Shown: positions 17,362 to 26,483 of the stretch, piece after piece
Position numbering within the stretch: the first letter of the stretch is position 1
How the letters are laid out: each line of letters opens with the position of its first letter
DNA from: Pseudomonas graminis
GTDB taxonomy: Bacteria; Pseudomonadota; Gammaproteobacteria; Pseudomonadales; Pseudomonadaceae
Length of the DNA: 64,000 nucleotides
Assembly (NCBI RefSeq): GCF_001705435.1
Contig: NZ_MDEN01000069.1
Coordinates: forward strand, 372,001-436,000
Reading direction: 5' to 3'
Notes under the pieces: model-generated
The model's input: only the letters and a program-made list of their open reading frames with translations
Database searches by the model: none
What the model was told of the DNA's origin: nothing
Position numbers and translations under genes: made by a program

Positions 17362-17722
17362 TATAGGACAAGACTTTAGGAAACTGTGTATGTGTGTAGC
17401 CATACCTACATCTTGGAATGGAACATTAGCGTGTATATGTGTATATGAGGTAGGCTATTTCCAGGGCCTCCTTCAAATTGACTATCGCTACAGCCTGGCT
17501 CCGGTGTCGGCTCACATGTGAGTAAGGGACTCGGATAAAGGCCAATTCGCCTGCACCCTGAATGCACCGCCTCTTCAGGCGCCACCTACCTACCATTCTG
17601 TTTCGATGGTGGCGACTGCGGCCCAAAAAAGGGGGCGATAGGTCACCGACGGCGCGGGATGTGGGGATGGCTTTGCGGAGAGGGTGAGAGCTGGTCGAGT
17701 GTTCCATTAACCGAGCTTGATC

Positions 17723-17740
17723 GCGCACCGATTGGTGCGC
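17723..17740. terminator. Hairpin downstream of the Lamassu-like operon
   Basis: GCGCACC-GATT-GGTGCGC, 7-bp stem, 45 bp beyond the ATPase stop codon. No strong U-tract. The stretch 17362-17784 otherwise holds no gene I can support. Confidence 0.4.
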
Positions 17741-17784
17741 GGGATTCGATTTCTTAGGATCGATCAGACTGACTCCGGAGGCAC

Positions 17785-19557
17785 CTATTCTAGTGCTTCT
17801 GGTGACCCCAAATACATCGGTTCACCAGAAGTGACGAAGCCCGGCAACCATTCTTCATCTGTTTCCTCATTGGGCGTATATCGATAACTGGAGGTCGAAA
17901 ATATCACCTGGCCATTGTGTCTCGCTGCGACAGTCCGCAATTCCTGGACGTACGAGTCAAGGTGCTCATTTGGAATATCCTGCTGTTTAGGCGTGTCTAG
18001 AATGAGTACTCTGAACGGTGACAGTGGGTCGATGAGGCAAATTTCAAACAGCGCAGCATGGTAGGCCAGGACAGTCCTGGTTTTTGAACTGCCCTTGAAG
18101 ATGTCCAGCTTTTCCTCTCCCATGGTTGGCTTCAGATAGGAATCAACGGTCACCAACTGAGGTATGGTTCTCGCATGCAGAATGCCGAGCCATTTCGTCA
18201 TGCCTTCGGAAAGGCGCAGCCGCAGTCGTACAATCTCAGATGACTGCTCTTGCGTTCGTTGCAAGGATTCATAGAGGGTAAGGGCTCGATCACGACGTTC
18301 GATGAGTTTTGCATGCTGGGCATTCTGGTCATCGACTTTTTTGTACTTTTCTTTTTCCTGTTGCAGTTCGAAAAGATCAGTCGTGGTACGACTGATTGCT
18401 TCGATGAAGGCCTCTACCCCCGATTCTCGCTCAGCAAGCGTTCTCTGGTGAGTCAAGTCTTCAATCTGCTTTTCCACAGTAGTCCTGGCGGTATGGACGG
18501 CTTCAGCTAGCTGCATATTCGCTGCCGTAGATATTTCTAAATCTTTAATCTGGTCTTTGAGATAGAGAAGGCTTTTGCCATAGGACTCAGCACTGGCCAT
18601 GAACATGCCGCAGTTTGGGGTGCTGCATAACTCGGAGAAGAGGACAAATGTCCGTCTTGCATCTTCGTTTAAACTGAGTGTCTCGATCTCACTTTCAATT
18701 TCTTGCTTAATGGTGTTGAATCCAGAAATCTTGGATTCCAAAAGATTTTGCTGCTGTAGAAGCTGTCTGAGTTGATTTTGACGTTCGAGAAAAATTTCAT
18801 CTAAGCTGGAGATGGCCTCACTTTTTATATTTTTGGAGTGTTTTAGACTCTGCATGCGCTCTTTGGCGGCGGTTATAAGCTTCTCAACACTTTCTATGTT
18901 TCTTTTGGGAAGTGGTAGGTCTTGCTGGAGTCTCTCAAGCAGTTTACGACTCGCGACAACGCTGGTGTGCAGGTGGTCAATTTCTTTGCGGACGTCAATT
19001 GATTTTCGTTTTTTGTCGTAAATATTCAAAGCTGGCAGTTTGTTGATCAAACGTACCATTTCTGTATATTGGTCTTTGATAAAATTTTGTCGTGGCGAAT
19101 AAAAGTCAGAGTACCCCTTGTCTTGGTCTAAATAGAATAGGGGTATCAGTCCAGTGAAATAGGGGGGTGTGGGAGTTCCGCTAGATGTAATCAAGCGGTC
19201 TGTTTTTATACCTAGCTCTTTAAAAATAAAACTAGAAAGATCTTCATCATTGTAAAAGCGGTCAACCGTTTTCTCATTTTCTCTGATGGTGACATCGAAT
19301 TTTTCGGCGATGACGCGCTCAAATGAAAACAGCCTTGTGCCTATATTAATGGTTAGTCTAGCGAGTCGGCAGTTTTGGGTAATGTCCGCCCTAAACTTTA
19401 TGTCGAGGCCTAAGCAAAAGAGGATCGACATTATAAGCGGAGTTTTACCGCTTTCGTTGATTGCATAAAGTTGAGTGATAACTTCGCCAAACCTTAGCTC
19501 ACCCGAACCCCAACCTGATGGGCCATTAGGTATAATTTCAAGAGTTTCAAATCTCAT
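17785..19557 (-). CDS. lmuB: SMC-like ATPase, Lamassu LmuB candidate
   Basis: 590 aa. Walker A is NESGKT at residues 34-39, placed as in Rad50/SMC-like proteins, and Walker B is FRVLILDTPKQQD near residue 521. Between them lie long coiled coils with a central CSTPNC hairpin (about residue 300), resembling a zinc-hook turn but with four instead of two residues between the cysteines. The signature motif is degenerate (GSSKTRTVLAYHAALFEI). It is the third gene of an overlapping operon after a Cap4-type nuclease and a small protein, the gene set of Lamassu (LmuA-LmuC-LmuB). Predicted to sense foreign DNA ends or structures and license the nuclease. Confidence 0.7.
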   Translation of the reverse strand: MRFETLEIIPNGPSGWGSGELRFGEVITQLYAINESGKTPLIMSILFCLGLDIKFRADITQNCRLARLTINIGTRLFSFERVIAEKFDVTIRENEKTVDRFYNDEDLSSFIFKELGIKTDRLITSSGTPTPPYFTGLIPLFYLDQDKGYSDFYSPRQNFIKDQYTEMVRLINKLPALNIYDKKRKSIDVRKEIDHLHTSVVASRKLLERLQQDLPLPKRNIESVEKLITAAKERMQSLKHSKNIKSEAISSLDEIFLERQNQLRQLLQQQNLLESKISGFNTIKQEIESEIETLSLNEDARRTFVLFSELCSTPNCGMFMASAESYGKSLLYLKDQIKDLEISTAANMQLAEAVHTARTTVEKQIEDLTHQRTLAERESGVEAFIEAISRTTTDLFELQQEKEKYKKVDDQNAQHAKLIERRDRALTLYESLQRTQEQSSEIVRLRLRLSEGMTKWLGILHARTIPQLVTVDSYLKPTMGEEKLDIFKGSSKTRTVLAYHAALFEICLIDPLSPFRVLILDTPKQQDIPNEHLDSYVQELRTVAARHNGQVIFSTSSYRYTPNEETDEEWLPGFVTSGEPMYLGSPEALE

Positions 19558-20032
19558 GAAGCTTCGCCTCTTCTGCGTTTTCCTTACAAATGTTCCGATA
19601 GGCCCGCTGAGCGGTCAGCAGAAATAAACATAGTTTCGTGTTCTCTTCTGTAAGCTTGTCTAGGATTTTACGTCCAGAGGTGGTGGTCTCAACTCTGTAG
19701 GTGTTTTTGTTAACCTTTACAAACTCGGCGGTCTCCAGAAAGGTGAGCGCGCGCACCGTCCGGATTCTTAGGTTTGCTGACCACCCCAACTCTTGACTAG
19801 AACCCTTGAAAGTCGACAGGCTCTGCTCGAAACACATGCCAACAAACATGCCTATCTCATCGGCCCTAGGCTTCGAACTGCCTTTGCCGAGTAGCATGAT
19901 CGTCAGCGCAATCAAAGGCATGTGAAACAAGCTTTCATTTTGTAAAGCGTCTTTCCGAGAACGTGGCGCACTGTGTGTAATGAATCCATCTGCCTCTTCG
20001 CTGGCGATATTAATAGCTTCTAATATGCTCAT
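19547..20032 (-). CDS. lmuC: Middle subunit of the Lamassu-like operon, LmuC candidate
   Basis: 161 aa, helical. A winged-helix-like stretch can be read (NLRIRTVRALTFLETAEFVKVNKNTYRVETTTSG). It overlaps the upstream nuclease gene by 4 bp and the downstream ATPase gene by 11 bp, so all three are coupled. LmuC proteins are small, poorly conserved and bridge effector and SMC subunits; the assignment rests on position, size and neighbours rather than on a diagnostic motif. Confidence 0.6.
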   Translation of the reverse strand: MSILEAINIASEEADGFITHSAPRSRKDALQNESLFHMPLIALTIMLLGKGSSKPRADEIGMFVGMCFEQSLSTFKGSSQELGWSANLRIRTVRALTFLETAEFVKVNKNTYRVETTTSGRKILDKLTEENTKLCLFLLTAQRAYRNICKENAEEAKLHEI

Positions 20033-21189
20033 GAGACCTCTCCTCTAACCAACTCGGATAACACTGCCCCAAGGGTTAGTTCGAGAGTGATGTCCTCACG
20101 GCAAAGCTGTACTTTGAGTGCGGCATTGAGGGTTCTTACTTCAAGTGTAAGGTCTGGCATTTTTATTGTGCCCCATGCCAGTTTTCGAGCAGATTCAATT
20201 ATCATTTCAGTGGCTACTGTCATGAGAAAGTCAGGAAGCTCGTGGCGATGTATACGATGCCAGCTTTCCCATTGGCATTTGTATCCAGCAAATGTGTCGA
20301 CGGTGTTTGCTGAAAACCCTGACCTCAAAAGCATTTTTTGAAGAATAGATGCGGATTTTAGTGCTTTCTCATCCCCACCAGCTCGCAGCATCTCGTAGGT
20401 AGACTTTGTGATAGAAAGCGTATTAAGCACGTCATCTATGCAAATGCTCGCAAAGCTGTCCAAATCCTTTTCTTGAATGTTGAAGTTGAGTACGCCAGAT
20501 GATTTTTCTTCAATGCAGGACAAAAGTTGAATGATGATCTTTTTTACTTCGTCAGGCGTGAGGTTTATTTCGCTGTATCGGAATATCTTACTAGAAGCTA
20601 GTGACACAAAGAGCTCGTCATCTTCGTCAAGGATGCTGTGTCTAGGCTCTATCTTCAAATGTGATAAAAACTCAATAACGTCTTGCTGATCCTTGCCGTC
20701 TAAACTTAATATTAGCTTCTTAGTCTCTGCGATGAGAGCAGATGTGTGGTCTCCGATGGTGCCTTTTTGTTCGATTTCGGCGATGATGGCTTCTACTTCA
20801 TCATCGAAGTTTATATTTGTCTTGATCTCGATAGAGTGACAGCTATCCCCAAAGTTTTCGATATGCAGCAGAAGTTTTCCTGCAAAGCTGTCGGGCAATG
20901 CATGCTCCGGGTTTTTCTTTGGTCGTTTTTTTAAGCCAAATACTTCGAGTATGGTGTAGCGATAATTAAGTTGGGATTTTGTTTTGACTTGGACGAATCG
21001 GTACTGTGCCTTTGAGTCTGTGACGTATTTTACGACATAGTCTTCATGGTAGTCGCAGTAAATTCTCTCAATGTCTTTGTTCTCTAGTAAGGCCAGGCTT
21101 TCAATTGTAGCAGCCCTGAACTGAGCGCGAAAACGATTAATCGTGTCTCTACCTGATTGCTCTCGGGTGGCTACTTCATGTAATTTCAT
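20029..21189 (-). CDS. lmuA: Cap4-type (DUF4297) nuclease effector, Lamassu LmuA candidate
   Basis: 386 aa. The N-terminal 90 residues carry the DUF4297/Cap4 dsDNA endonuclease pattern: GRDTINRFRAQFRAA, then IERIYCDYHEDYVVKY and YRFVQVKTKSQLNYRYT, giving the Asp/Glu and QVKxK residues of the restriction-like active site. The C-terminal 250 residues are helical and without a known domain. It is the first gene of the operon; the next start overlaps its stop by 4 bp. As in CBASS Cap4 and Lamassu LmuA it should degrade DNA once activated. No cyclase gene is adjacent, which favours Lamassu over CBASS. Confidence 0.72.
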   Translation of the reverse strand: MKLHEVATREQSGRDTINRFRAQFRAATIESLALLENKDIERIYCDYHEDYVVKYVTDSKAQYRFVQVKTKSQLNYRYTILEVFGLKKRPKKNPEHALPDSFAGKLLLHIENFGDSCHSIEIKTNINFDDEVEAIIAEIEQKGTIGDHTSALIAETKKLILSLDGKDQQDVIEFLSHLKIEPRHSILDEDDELFVSLASSKIFRYSEINLTPDEVKKIIIQLLSCIEEKSSGVLNFNIQEKDLDSFASICIDDVLNTLSITKSTYEMLRAGGDEKALKSASILQKMLLRSGFSANTVDTFAGYKCQWESWHRIHRHELPDFLMTVATEMIIESARKLAWGTIKMPDLTLEVRTLNAALKVQLCREDITLELTLGAVLSELVRGEVS

Positions 21190-21719
21190 TTAAAACACCG
21201 ATGAATATCGTTGGGGGCGGTGCCATCCGATATAGGCTTGATCTGGCGTTGGTAACAAGAATTGACTATTTCATAAAAAACTTGAAAACAATCGCGCGTA
21301 GTCGCTGAGCGTACGGCCAGCGGAGCGCTGGTGATGGCCACGATCTTCAAATCGCACTGAACGAGTGCTGAGGCCTTCACGGCGCGTGAGGCTGATTCAG
21401 AATACAGATAACGAGGGGAGGCTTCGAAATGTGTCGGCCTCAGTTCTATTACGGTTCGCGATGTCACAGCTGCCGTCCTGGCTAGGTAATAGTGGCCAAA
21501 AGATGGCGCCTAGATTAACCGGTTCTCGATAGGTGGGGAAGATGGTCATGACTTTGGTCGAATTACCCAGGAGAGCATTCAGCCTTCGCCCATGAGCCTT
21601 CAACGGCAAACAGATCGTCCTACGTTCTAATGGGATCAAGCGCAAAAGATGAATGCACTCATCCATCATGGTATGGCCTGTCCGCCCATCAGCCGATCAA
21701 GCGAGCTAGCCTGACTAAT
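21190..21719. other. Gap without a supported gene
   Basis: 530 bp upstream of the Lamassu-like operon. Only short frames without ribosome binding sites or family resemblance are present. The promoter of the operon must lie near its right side next to 21189. Confidence 0.5.
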
Positions 21720-22178
21720 TTATAAATTCCAAAGATCTGCGACGGTCGATTTTGCGAGCTTCAGCCTCTGAGCCGCTTCACGCTGGGTCATGCCTGCAGC
21801 TTTGCACTCCTGGACGGCCTCAAGCCGCTTCTGGCGCTCGTGAACTCGGCTGACCATCGCTCCGTTTTTGACCTGGCGATCCAATGCATCAAAACCACCC
21901 GCCACTTCAAAAGCGTCCAGCTCAGATTGCACAACCTGCAAGATATTGGAGGCGGCTTGATCAGAACTCGAAACAGCTCCGAGCACCATGAGAGTGATGG
22001 GGTGTATTCCGACGGCTTGAGCGATCTCATCAAGCTTGCCGAGCGTAACGTCCGACTTGCCTTGCTCGATGCGATAGACAAACTTCCGATCAGCAGCTTC
22101 CCCAAGATCGCTCTGCGCGAGTCCTCGTATGGCCCTGACTGCTCTGAGAGCGGCAGCCAAGCCTGCGCGATTCGACAT
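21720..22178 (-). CDS. Xre-family regulator with a second C-terminal HTH
   Basis: 152 aa. The N-terminal HTH reads RAVRAIRGLAQSDLGEAADRKFVYRIEQGKSDVTLGKLDEIAQAVGIHP, a classic Cro/C1 domain. The last 30 residues (AAGMTQREAAQRLKLAKSTVADLWNL) form a separate HTH of the resolvase/sigma-like type. The ATG follows GAGGAAA. A 14-bp palindrome overlaps the ribosome binding site, suggesting autorepression. It is divergent from the metallophosphoesterase gene 190 bp away and may control it or the Lamassu-like operon. Confidence 0.8.
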   Translation of the reverse strand: MSNRAGLAAALRAVRAIRGLAQSDLGEAADRKFVYRIEQGKSDVTLGKLDEIAQAVGIHPITLMVLGAVSSSDQAASNILQVVQSELDAFEVAGGFDALDRQVKNGAMVSRVHERQKRLEAVQECKAAGMTQREAAQRLKLAKSTVADLWNL

Positions 22179-22185
22179 TGGGTTT

Positions 22186-22199
22186 CCTCAAAAGTGAGG
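22186..22199. promoter_or_regulatory. Palindrome over the regulator's ribosome binding site
   Basis: CCTCAAAAGTGAGG has 5-bp perfect arms around AAAG and includes the GAGG of the ribosome binding site of the Xre gene. Candidate operator or translational hairpin. Confidence 0.4.
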
Positions 22200-22367
22200 A
22201 TGTAGCCATGTTGCACTGCCCGGAACTACGGTCTATATTGCCCATTCCGGGCACGGCTATTGCCTTGTCGATGGTTTCTGCCGTCCGGTCGCTGAAAGCG
22301 CTGAGCCTTCGCGGGTGCATGGTTTCGCTATGAAATATCAATAATCACCTAAATCGAGTTTAGCCGC

Positions 22368-23102
22368 ATGCGACTGTATGTCGTCTCAGACCTTCACAAC
22401 GAATTTCATCTCTTCCATCCGCCAGCCCTTGATCCCGCTGTCGACTTGGTCATCCTTGGCGGTGATATCGATAAAAAGGCAAGGGGTGTGAAATGGGCCA
22501 ATGAGACATTCAGTTGCCAAGTCGCGTATGTCTGCGGTAACCATGAGTTCTATGACGGGCATATCGACCGCACGCTGCAGAAGATGAGAGACGCTGCCGA
22601 GCCTCACGTCCATGTGCTCGAAAATGACCTCGTCATCCTCAATGACATTCGGATCTTGGGCACGACCGGATGGACTGATTTCAGCTCTACTGGCAGTCAA
22701 GTTGCAGCGACAGCGATGGCTTGGGAGCGTATGAACGACTTCAACTATATCCGCATCGATGCAGGGTATCGACGTTTGAGGCCGGCTGATCTAATCGTCC
22801 GAAATCACATGGCCAGAGCCTGGTTGGCGCAGGAGCTCGCGAAGCCGTTTCAGGGGAAGACTATCGTGGTCACTCACCATTCCCCGTCCTCGGCAGTAGT
22901 CGGAGGCAAGCACGAGGGGAATCTCAATGCCGCCTATACAAACGACTGGCCCGAGTTAATTCAGGAGGCTGATCTCTGGATCTTTGGGCACACCCACGAA
23001 TTTGTCGACGTGGAGTTGGCGGGTTGCCGAGTTGTTTCAAATCCTCGTGGCTACCCCAATGAATCAACGGGCTTTGATCCCTTTTTTGAGATTGAAATCT
23101 GA
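22368..23102 (+). CDS. Calcineurin-like metallophosphoesterase
   Basis: 244 aa with all five metal-site motifs: VSDLHNE, GGDID, GNHEFY, THHSPS and GHTHEF. Such proteins hydrolyse phosphomonoesters or diesters, including nucleotides, at a dinuclear metal centre; the substrate is not readable. The N-terminus is the ATG at 22368, with no strong ribosome binding site. Three small genes follow on the same strand and may form a transcription unit with it. Confidence 0.85.
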   Translation: MRLYVVSDLHNEFHLFHPPALDPAVDLVILGGDIDKKARGVKWANETFSCQVAYVCGNHEFYDGHIDRTLQKMRDAAEPHVHVLENDLVILNDIRILGTTGWTDFSSTGSQVAATAMAWERMNDFNYIRIDAGYRRLRPADLIVRNHMARAWLAQELAKPFQGKTIVVTHHSPSSAVVGGKHEGNLNAAYTNDWPELIQEADLWIFGHTHEFVDVELAGCRVVSNPRGYPNESTGFDPFFEIEI

Positions 23103-23116
23103 GGAGCGCATGTGCT

Positions 23117-23443
23117 TTGAAATCAAACGTTATTCGTCTCACAGGCTGCGAGTCCCATCGTAGCGGAGCGCAGGGGCATTCGCCGCCGAGCGAGGTTGCT
23201 CAGGCGAAGTCTCAGGAATGGGGCGTCTTTGTAGATGCGTATCTCGTGGATGCTGCACGCGTCGGCAATCGTTACGCAGCTACCGTCTATTGTGATCAGT
23301 CGGGCTCGCCCGATGGGGCGACTGTGGCGACTCCCCCGGTACGGGAAATTTCGAAGAAAGGGGGCTTCGCGCTGCTTCAAACCATCGATGCTCAAGATCA
23401 TTACGTCATAGCCTCGGAGCACGTTACCCCGGGGTGTGACTAA
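23117..23443 (+). CDS. Small protein of unknown function
   Basis: 108 aa, TTG start with GAGGAG ten bases upstream; an ATG at 23110 leads to an early stop. The sequence (EWGVFVDAYLVDAARVGNRYAATVYCDQSG) is soluble and compact. I do not recognise it. Its stop overlaps the next start by one base (TAATG), so the pair is co-translated. Confidence 0.5.
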   Translation: MKSNVIRLTGCESHRSGAQGHSPPSEVAQAKSQEWGVFVDAYLVDAARVGNRYAATVYCDQSGSPDGATVATPPVREISKKGGFALLQTIDAQDHYVIASEHVTPGCD

Positions 23444-23772
23444 TGGCGACCGTCGTAGATTGGCCGCCACAGGTTCTGGCTGCAGCTGCCTTGAAATTCA
23501 CCACGCCAGTAGGTGCATTCTTGTGGATGCCGGAGGTTGAATTCCCGTGTCTGGTCGGTCGGGTGTTTATGGATCTGAGCAGTAGATTTCAGGACGGACG
23601 TATGATCCGTACGTCACAGATCATACGACTGCAGGAAGAGCGGGGCTGGACGATAGCCATCACGTTTTCGGGCAGTTACTACTTACTGGTTCATGAAGGG
23701 GAAAATCCCTTTCTGGGACAGACCAGGCTTTTTCGGTCGAACCCTGGTGACGCTGTTAGCAATTTGCATTGA
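23443..23772 (+). CDS. Small protein of unknown function, coupled to its upstream neighbour
   Basis: 109 aa. Mixed alpha/beta composition (FPCLVGRVFMDLSSRF and WTIAITFSGSYYLLV). No signal peptide or transmembrane helix. Unrecognised. The TAATG overlap with the previous gene indicates a two-gene unit. Confidence 0.5.
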   Translation: MATVVDWPPQVLAAAALKFTTPVGAFLWMPEVEFPCLVGRVFMDLSSRFQDGRMIRTSQIIRLQEERGWTIAITFSGSYYLLVHEGENPFLGQTRLFRSNPGDAVSNLH

Positions 23773-23908
23773 GTCAGCTGTGCGTCCGTGGTCGGTCGGT
23801 ACGTGATCGACTCTAAGGCCCCAGACATGAGCAATCTTTGTCGTGGGACGGCTTCCGACAGGTCAGGTAAACCACGCTTCGGACGGATTTAATGAAGAAG
23901 GAGCAACC

Positions 23909-24298
23909 ATGCAGGACTTTGATATCCGGCAAATGATCGGCCCGAGCTCAGTCATGACAGCAAGTCAAATCGAGCTTGATGAGGCAATTCGAGTTACTCA
24001 CCAGAAATTCCCAGGCCGTAGCTTTTGTATACCGGGCGAATGGGTATGGCTCGACCTAGAAGCCCCCGATCTCGTTGTTGAAGAGCTAAACGTCGAAGGA
24101 AAAAAACCGATGATGTTGCTGGTCTTCGACACGCTGTACGACAGCTCGACGTCGGCTAAGTCGCAATGGTTTCGTACGACGCCTTTGGTTGATTTTACTG
24201 ACGGAATGTTTTTCCTGACTGAGAACAAAATCTACGTGTTGCTTGGGCGTGGACGTCGAACATCCATGACCCTTTCCGCTGCAGTGCGGTTGTTTTGA
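23909..24298 (+). CDS. Small protein of unknown function
   Basis: 129 aa from the ATG at 23909, preceded by AAGGAG; the frame is open from 23843. Features such as SFCIPGEWVWLDLEAPDLVVEE and MMLLVFDTLYDSS...QWFRTTPLVDF suggest a compact domain. It has the same W/F-rich style and RTTPL-like segments as the 109-aa protein upstream (FQDGRMIRTSQI), so the two may be distantly related. Families of this sort recur in Pseudomonas accessory DNA; I cannot name a function. Confidence 0.55.
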   Translation: MQDFDIRQMIGPSSVMTASQIELDEAIRVTHQKFPGRSFCIPGEWVWLDLEAPDLVVEELNVEGKKPMMLLVFDTLYDSSTSAKSQWFRTTPLVDFTDGMFFLTENKIYVLLGRGRRTSMTLSAAVRLF

Positions 24299-24358
24299 AA
24301 GGTATGGGAGGTCATGGGTAATGACTCTGTCCACGGTTACCGACATGAGGCTAGCTGA

Positions 24359-25012
24359 ATGATTAATGCCGTGGTGCTCGATGCATTCGGAACAATTCTT
24401 CGAATCGATCACCCAACAAACCCCTATAGGGAGCTCATCAGGGAGGGGCGTCGGCAGGGCATCGCTTCAGGTTCAGAAAGCCTTGGCCTTGTCATGACGA
24501 AAAACCTGGCGATCGACGAGATGGCTTCATTTCTAGGCATAGCGCTAACGCCATTGCAAAGGGAGAAAATGAGCCAAGCATTAGAGCTGGAGCTCTCGTC
24601 TATCAGACCTTTTTCTGACGCCTTGGAGGCCATCCCCCGCCTGCTGGATGCAGGGCTGAAAGTGGGCGTCTGTTCAAATCTAGCCAGCCCTTACGGGCCG
24701 GTCGTCAGGCGGTTATTCCCAAAACTGCATGGCTATGCATACAGCTATGAGCTAGGTCTGATGAAACCTAATCCCGCTATCTACCAAGCGGTTTGCGCTC
24801 ACATGGGGATAGAGCCGGGTCATTATCTGGACGAGAGAAAAGGTGGGGTTGTCATGACTGGAGACTCTAAACGATGTGATCAAGATGGCCCGAGGTCGGT
24901 CGGGATAATGGGCCTTCACTTAGATCGTACGGGTCGAGGGTCGATCAATGACCTCCTGCAGTTCGCCGAACTGGTAATAGACCATAACCTCAAATTTAGC
25001 TCGGTCAGTTGA
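24359..25012 (+). CDS. HAD-superfamily hydrolase
   Basis: 217 aa. Motif I is VLDAFGTIL, with the nucleophile Asp and the F seen in haloacid dehalogenase-like members in place of the second Asp. Motif II is VCSNLASP, motif III lies around LGLMKPNPAIY, and motif IV is MTGDSKRCDQDG. Small phosphatase or dehalogenase activity is possible. A truncated relative lies on the opposite strand at 47547-47966; both share the N-terminal pattern FGT-LRI, PYR, IREG/KDGRQG and SNLA-PYG-VRRL. Confidence 0.75.
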   Translation: MINAVVLDAFGTILRIDHPTNPYRELIREGRRQGIASGSESLGLVMTKNLAIDEMASFLGIALTPLQREKMSQALELELSSIRPFSDALEAIPRLLDAGLKVGVCSNLASPYGPVVRRLFPKLHGYAYSYELGLMKPNPAIYQAVCAHMGIEPGHYLDERKGGVVMTGDSKRCDQDGPRSVGIMGLHLDRTGRGSINDLLQFAELVIDHNLKFSSVS

Positions 25013-25460
25013 TGGAGAGCAGCATTGCAGGTTTCTGGCAACTGAGATCGAGGGCGCCAGCAGCGTTGTTCGTTACGTATGCCTGGCTACGATTAGGTTG
25101 TACGCGCCGAGTCTGGGCGCTGGGCGACGTGCATAGAGTTTGCCGGTGAATACCGTCTATATGATCGGTGCTGCTTTGGGGTCATTGCCAGCCTGGCTCA
25201 GCACTAACTTCATGATGGCCGCCCGATCCCTGAAGTGACTGCGCAAGGTGACAGGTATCTAGCTTCCAACTGATCTGTATCTGACTTTCAGCTTGGCAAA
25301 GGGAGGCTGCCTCGCATGCTCAGGCGCCGTGCATCGGGGGCGCTGGAGCTTTCGATCAGGACACCTACGCAAGAAGCCTTCTCCACATCGGGGAAATCAT
25401 CGACGATCAGACAGCTTTTTTGGTTCCACGCCAGCATCGAGGTGATCGGTTTGAATTGGA
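25013..25460. other. Gap with gene remnants
   Basis: About 450 bp without a complete gene. On the minus strand around 25311-25435 a short open stretch reads SMLAWNQKSCLIVDDFPDVE, similar to the start of a response-regulator receiver domain, then stops. Otherwise nothing is supported. Confidence 0.35.
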
Positions 25461-25511
25461 TTGCATTTAGGTCGTAAGATCGAGTCGCCCAACCTGCATG
25501 GAGTCATTACC

Positions 25512-26483
25512 TTGCCGAACGTATTTTTCTCCTACTGCCATGCAGACGAGGGGTTGCGAGACCAGCTCGAAAAACAGCTGTCCATGCTGAAGCGTCAGGG
25601 TGTTATCGAGACCTGGCATGATCGGCGAATCAATGCTGGCCAAGAGATTGATGCTGCCATTGATGAGCACATCAATACCGACGAGATTATTCTGCTGTTG
25701 GTTAGCCCCGATTTCATTGCATCCGACTACTGCTACAACGTCGAAATGACTCGTGCCATGGAACGGCATGACGCGAAGCAGGCGATTGTCATTCCCGTAA
25801 TCCTGCGGGCCTGCGATTGGCACTATGCTCCATTCGGTAAGCTGCTCGGCACCCCCTCGGACGGAAAGCCAGTAACCCTCTGGGCTGATCGGGATGAGGC
25901 ATTCCTGCAGGTAGCGAAGGAAGTTCGCAAGGCAGCTGAACAATGGCGAACCGATAAACCTGTGGCGCCTCTGAGAAGCGTACGCCCCGATTATGCGATG
26001 CCAGTTGCAGCAGCCCTTAGTCCCAGCCCGGGGCCGCGTTCCAGCAACCTTAGGTTAGCCAAGTCCTTTACCCAACTCGATAAGGATCAGTTCCAACTTG
26101 AATCTTTCGAGTATATAGCTCGCTACTTTGAGAATTCGCTGGCGGAGCTGCAGGCTCGAAACGAGGGATACCAAGGCGTCTTCCGCCGGATTGATGGAAA
26201 CCGTTTCTCTGCGACCATTTACAAAGATGGACGAGACATAGCCAAGGCTTCTGTCTTCGTCGGCGGCCAGCTGGGAGCTGGCATCTATTACAGTCAAGGC
26301 GATTCGTTCAGCGGTGGCTCCTTCAATGAGGCCCTTCACGTCGAATCAGACGACCAAATCCTTTACTGGCGGACTATGGGGATGGCGTCGTTTCGCAGCC
26401 CGAAAGACCAGAAGCTGTCTCAAGAAGGCGCCGCCGAGGCGCTTTGGGACATTGTCATCTCGCCTCTTCAGCGAAGTCGTTGA
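25512..26483 (+). CDS. TIR-domain protein with an unassigned C-terminal domain
   Basis: 323 aa from TTG 25512, chosen because TGGAG lies 8 bases upstream and the protein then starts PNVFFSYCHADEG; the frame is open 17 codons further. Residues 1-140 form a TIR domain: FFSYCHADEGLRDQLE, DEIILLLVSPDFIASDYC and VIPVILRACDW. Glu78 in YNVEMTRAM is at the place of the catalytic Glu of NAD+-cleaving TIR enzymes. Residues about 185-320 form a separate domain (SFEYIARYFENSLAELQARN, then beta-rich FRRIDGNRFSATIYKDGRDIAKASVFVGG) that I cannot assign. Candidate anti-phage NADase or signalling enzyme. Confidence 0.78.
   Translation: MPNVFFSYCHADEGLRDQLEKQLSMLKRQGVIETWHDRRINAGQEIDAAIDEHINTDEIILLLVSPDFIASDYCYNVEMTRAMERHDAKQAIVIPVILRACDWHYAPFGKLLGTPSDGKPVTLWADRDEAFLQVAKEVRKAAEQWRTDKPVAPLRSVRPDYAMPVAAALSPSPGPRSSNLRLAKSFTQLDKDQFQLESFEYIARYFENSLAELQARNEGYQGVFRRIDGNRFSATIYKDGRDIAKASVFVGGQLGAGIYYSQGDSFSGGSFNEALHVESDDQILYWRTMGMASFRSPKDQKLSQEGAAEALWDIVISPLQRSR

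Noticed and set aside
17335..17410. A second tRNA gene at the left island end
   Set aside because: Only the 27-bp 3' part of tRNA-Gly is present; the sequence after it does not form the anticodon or D-arm.
17785..21189. CBASS system on account of the Cap4-like nuclease
   Set aside because: No CD-NTase gene is adjacent; the SMC-like ATPase and middle protein fit Lamassu better.
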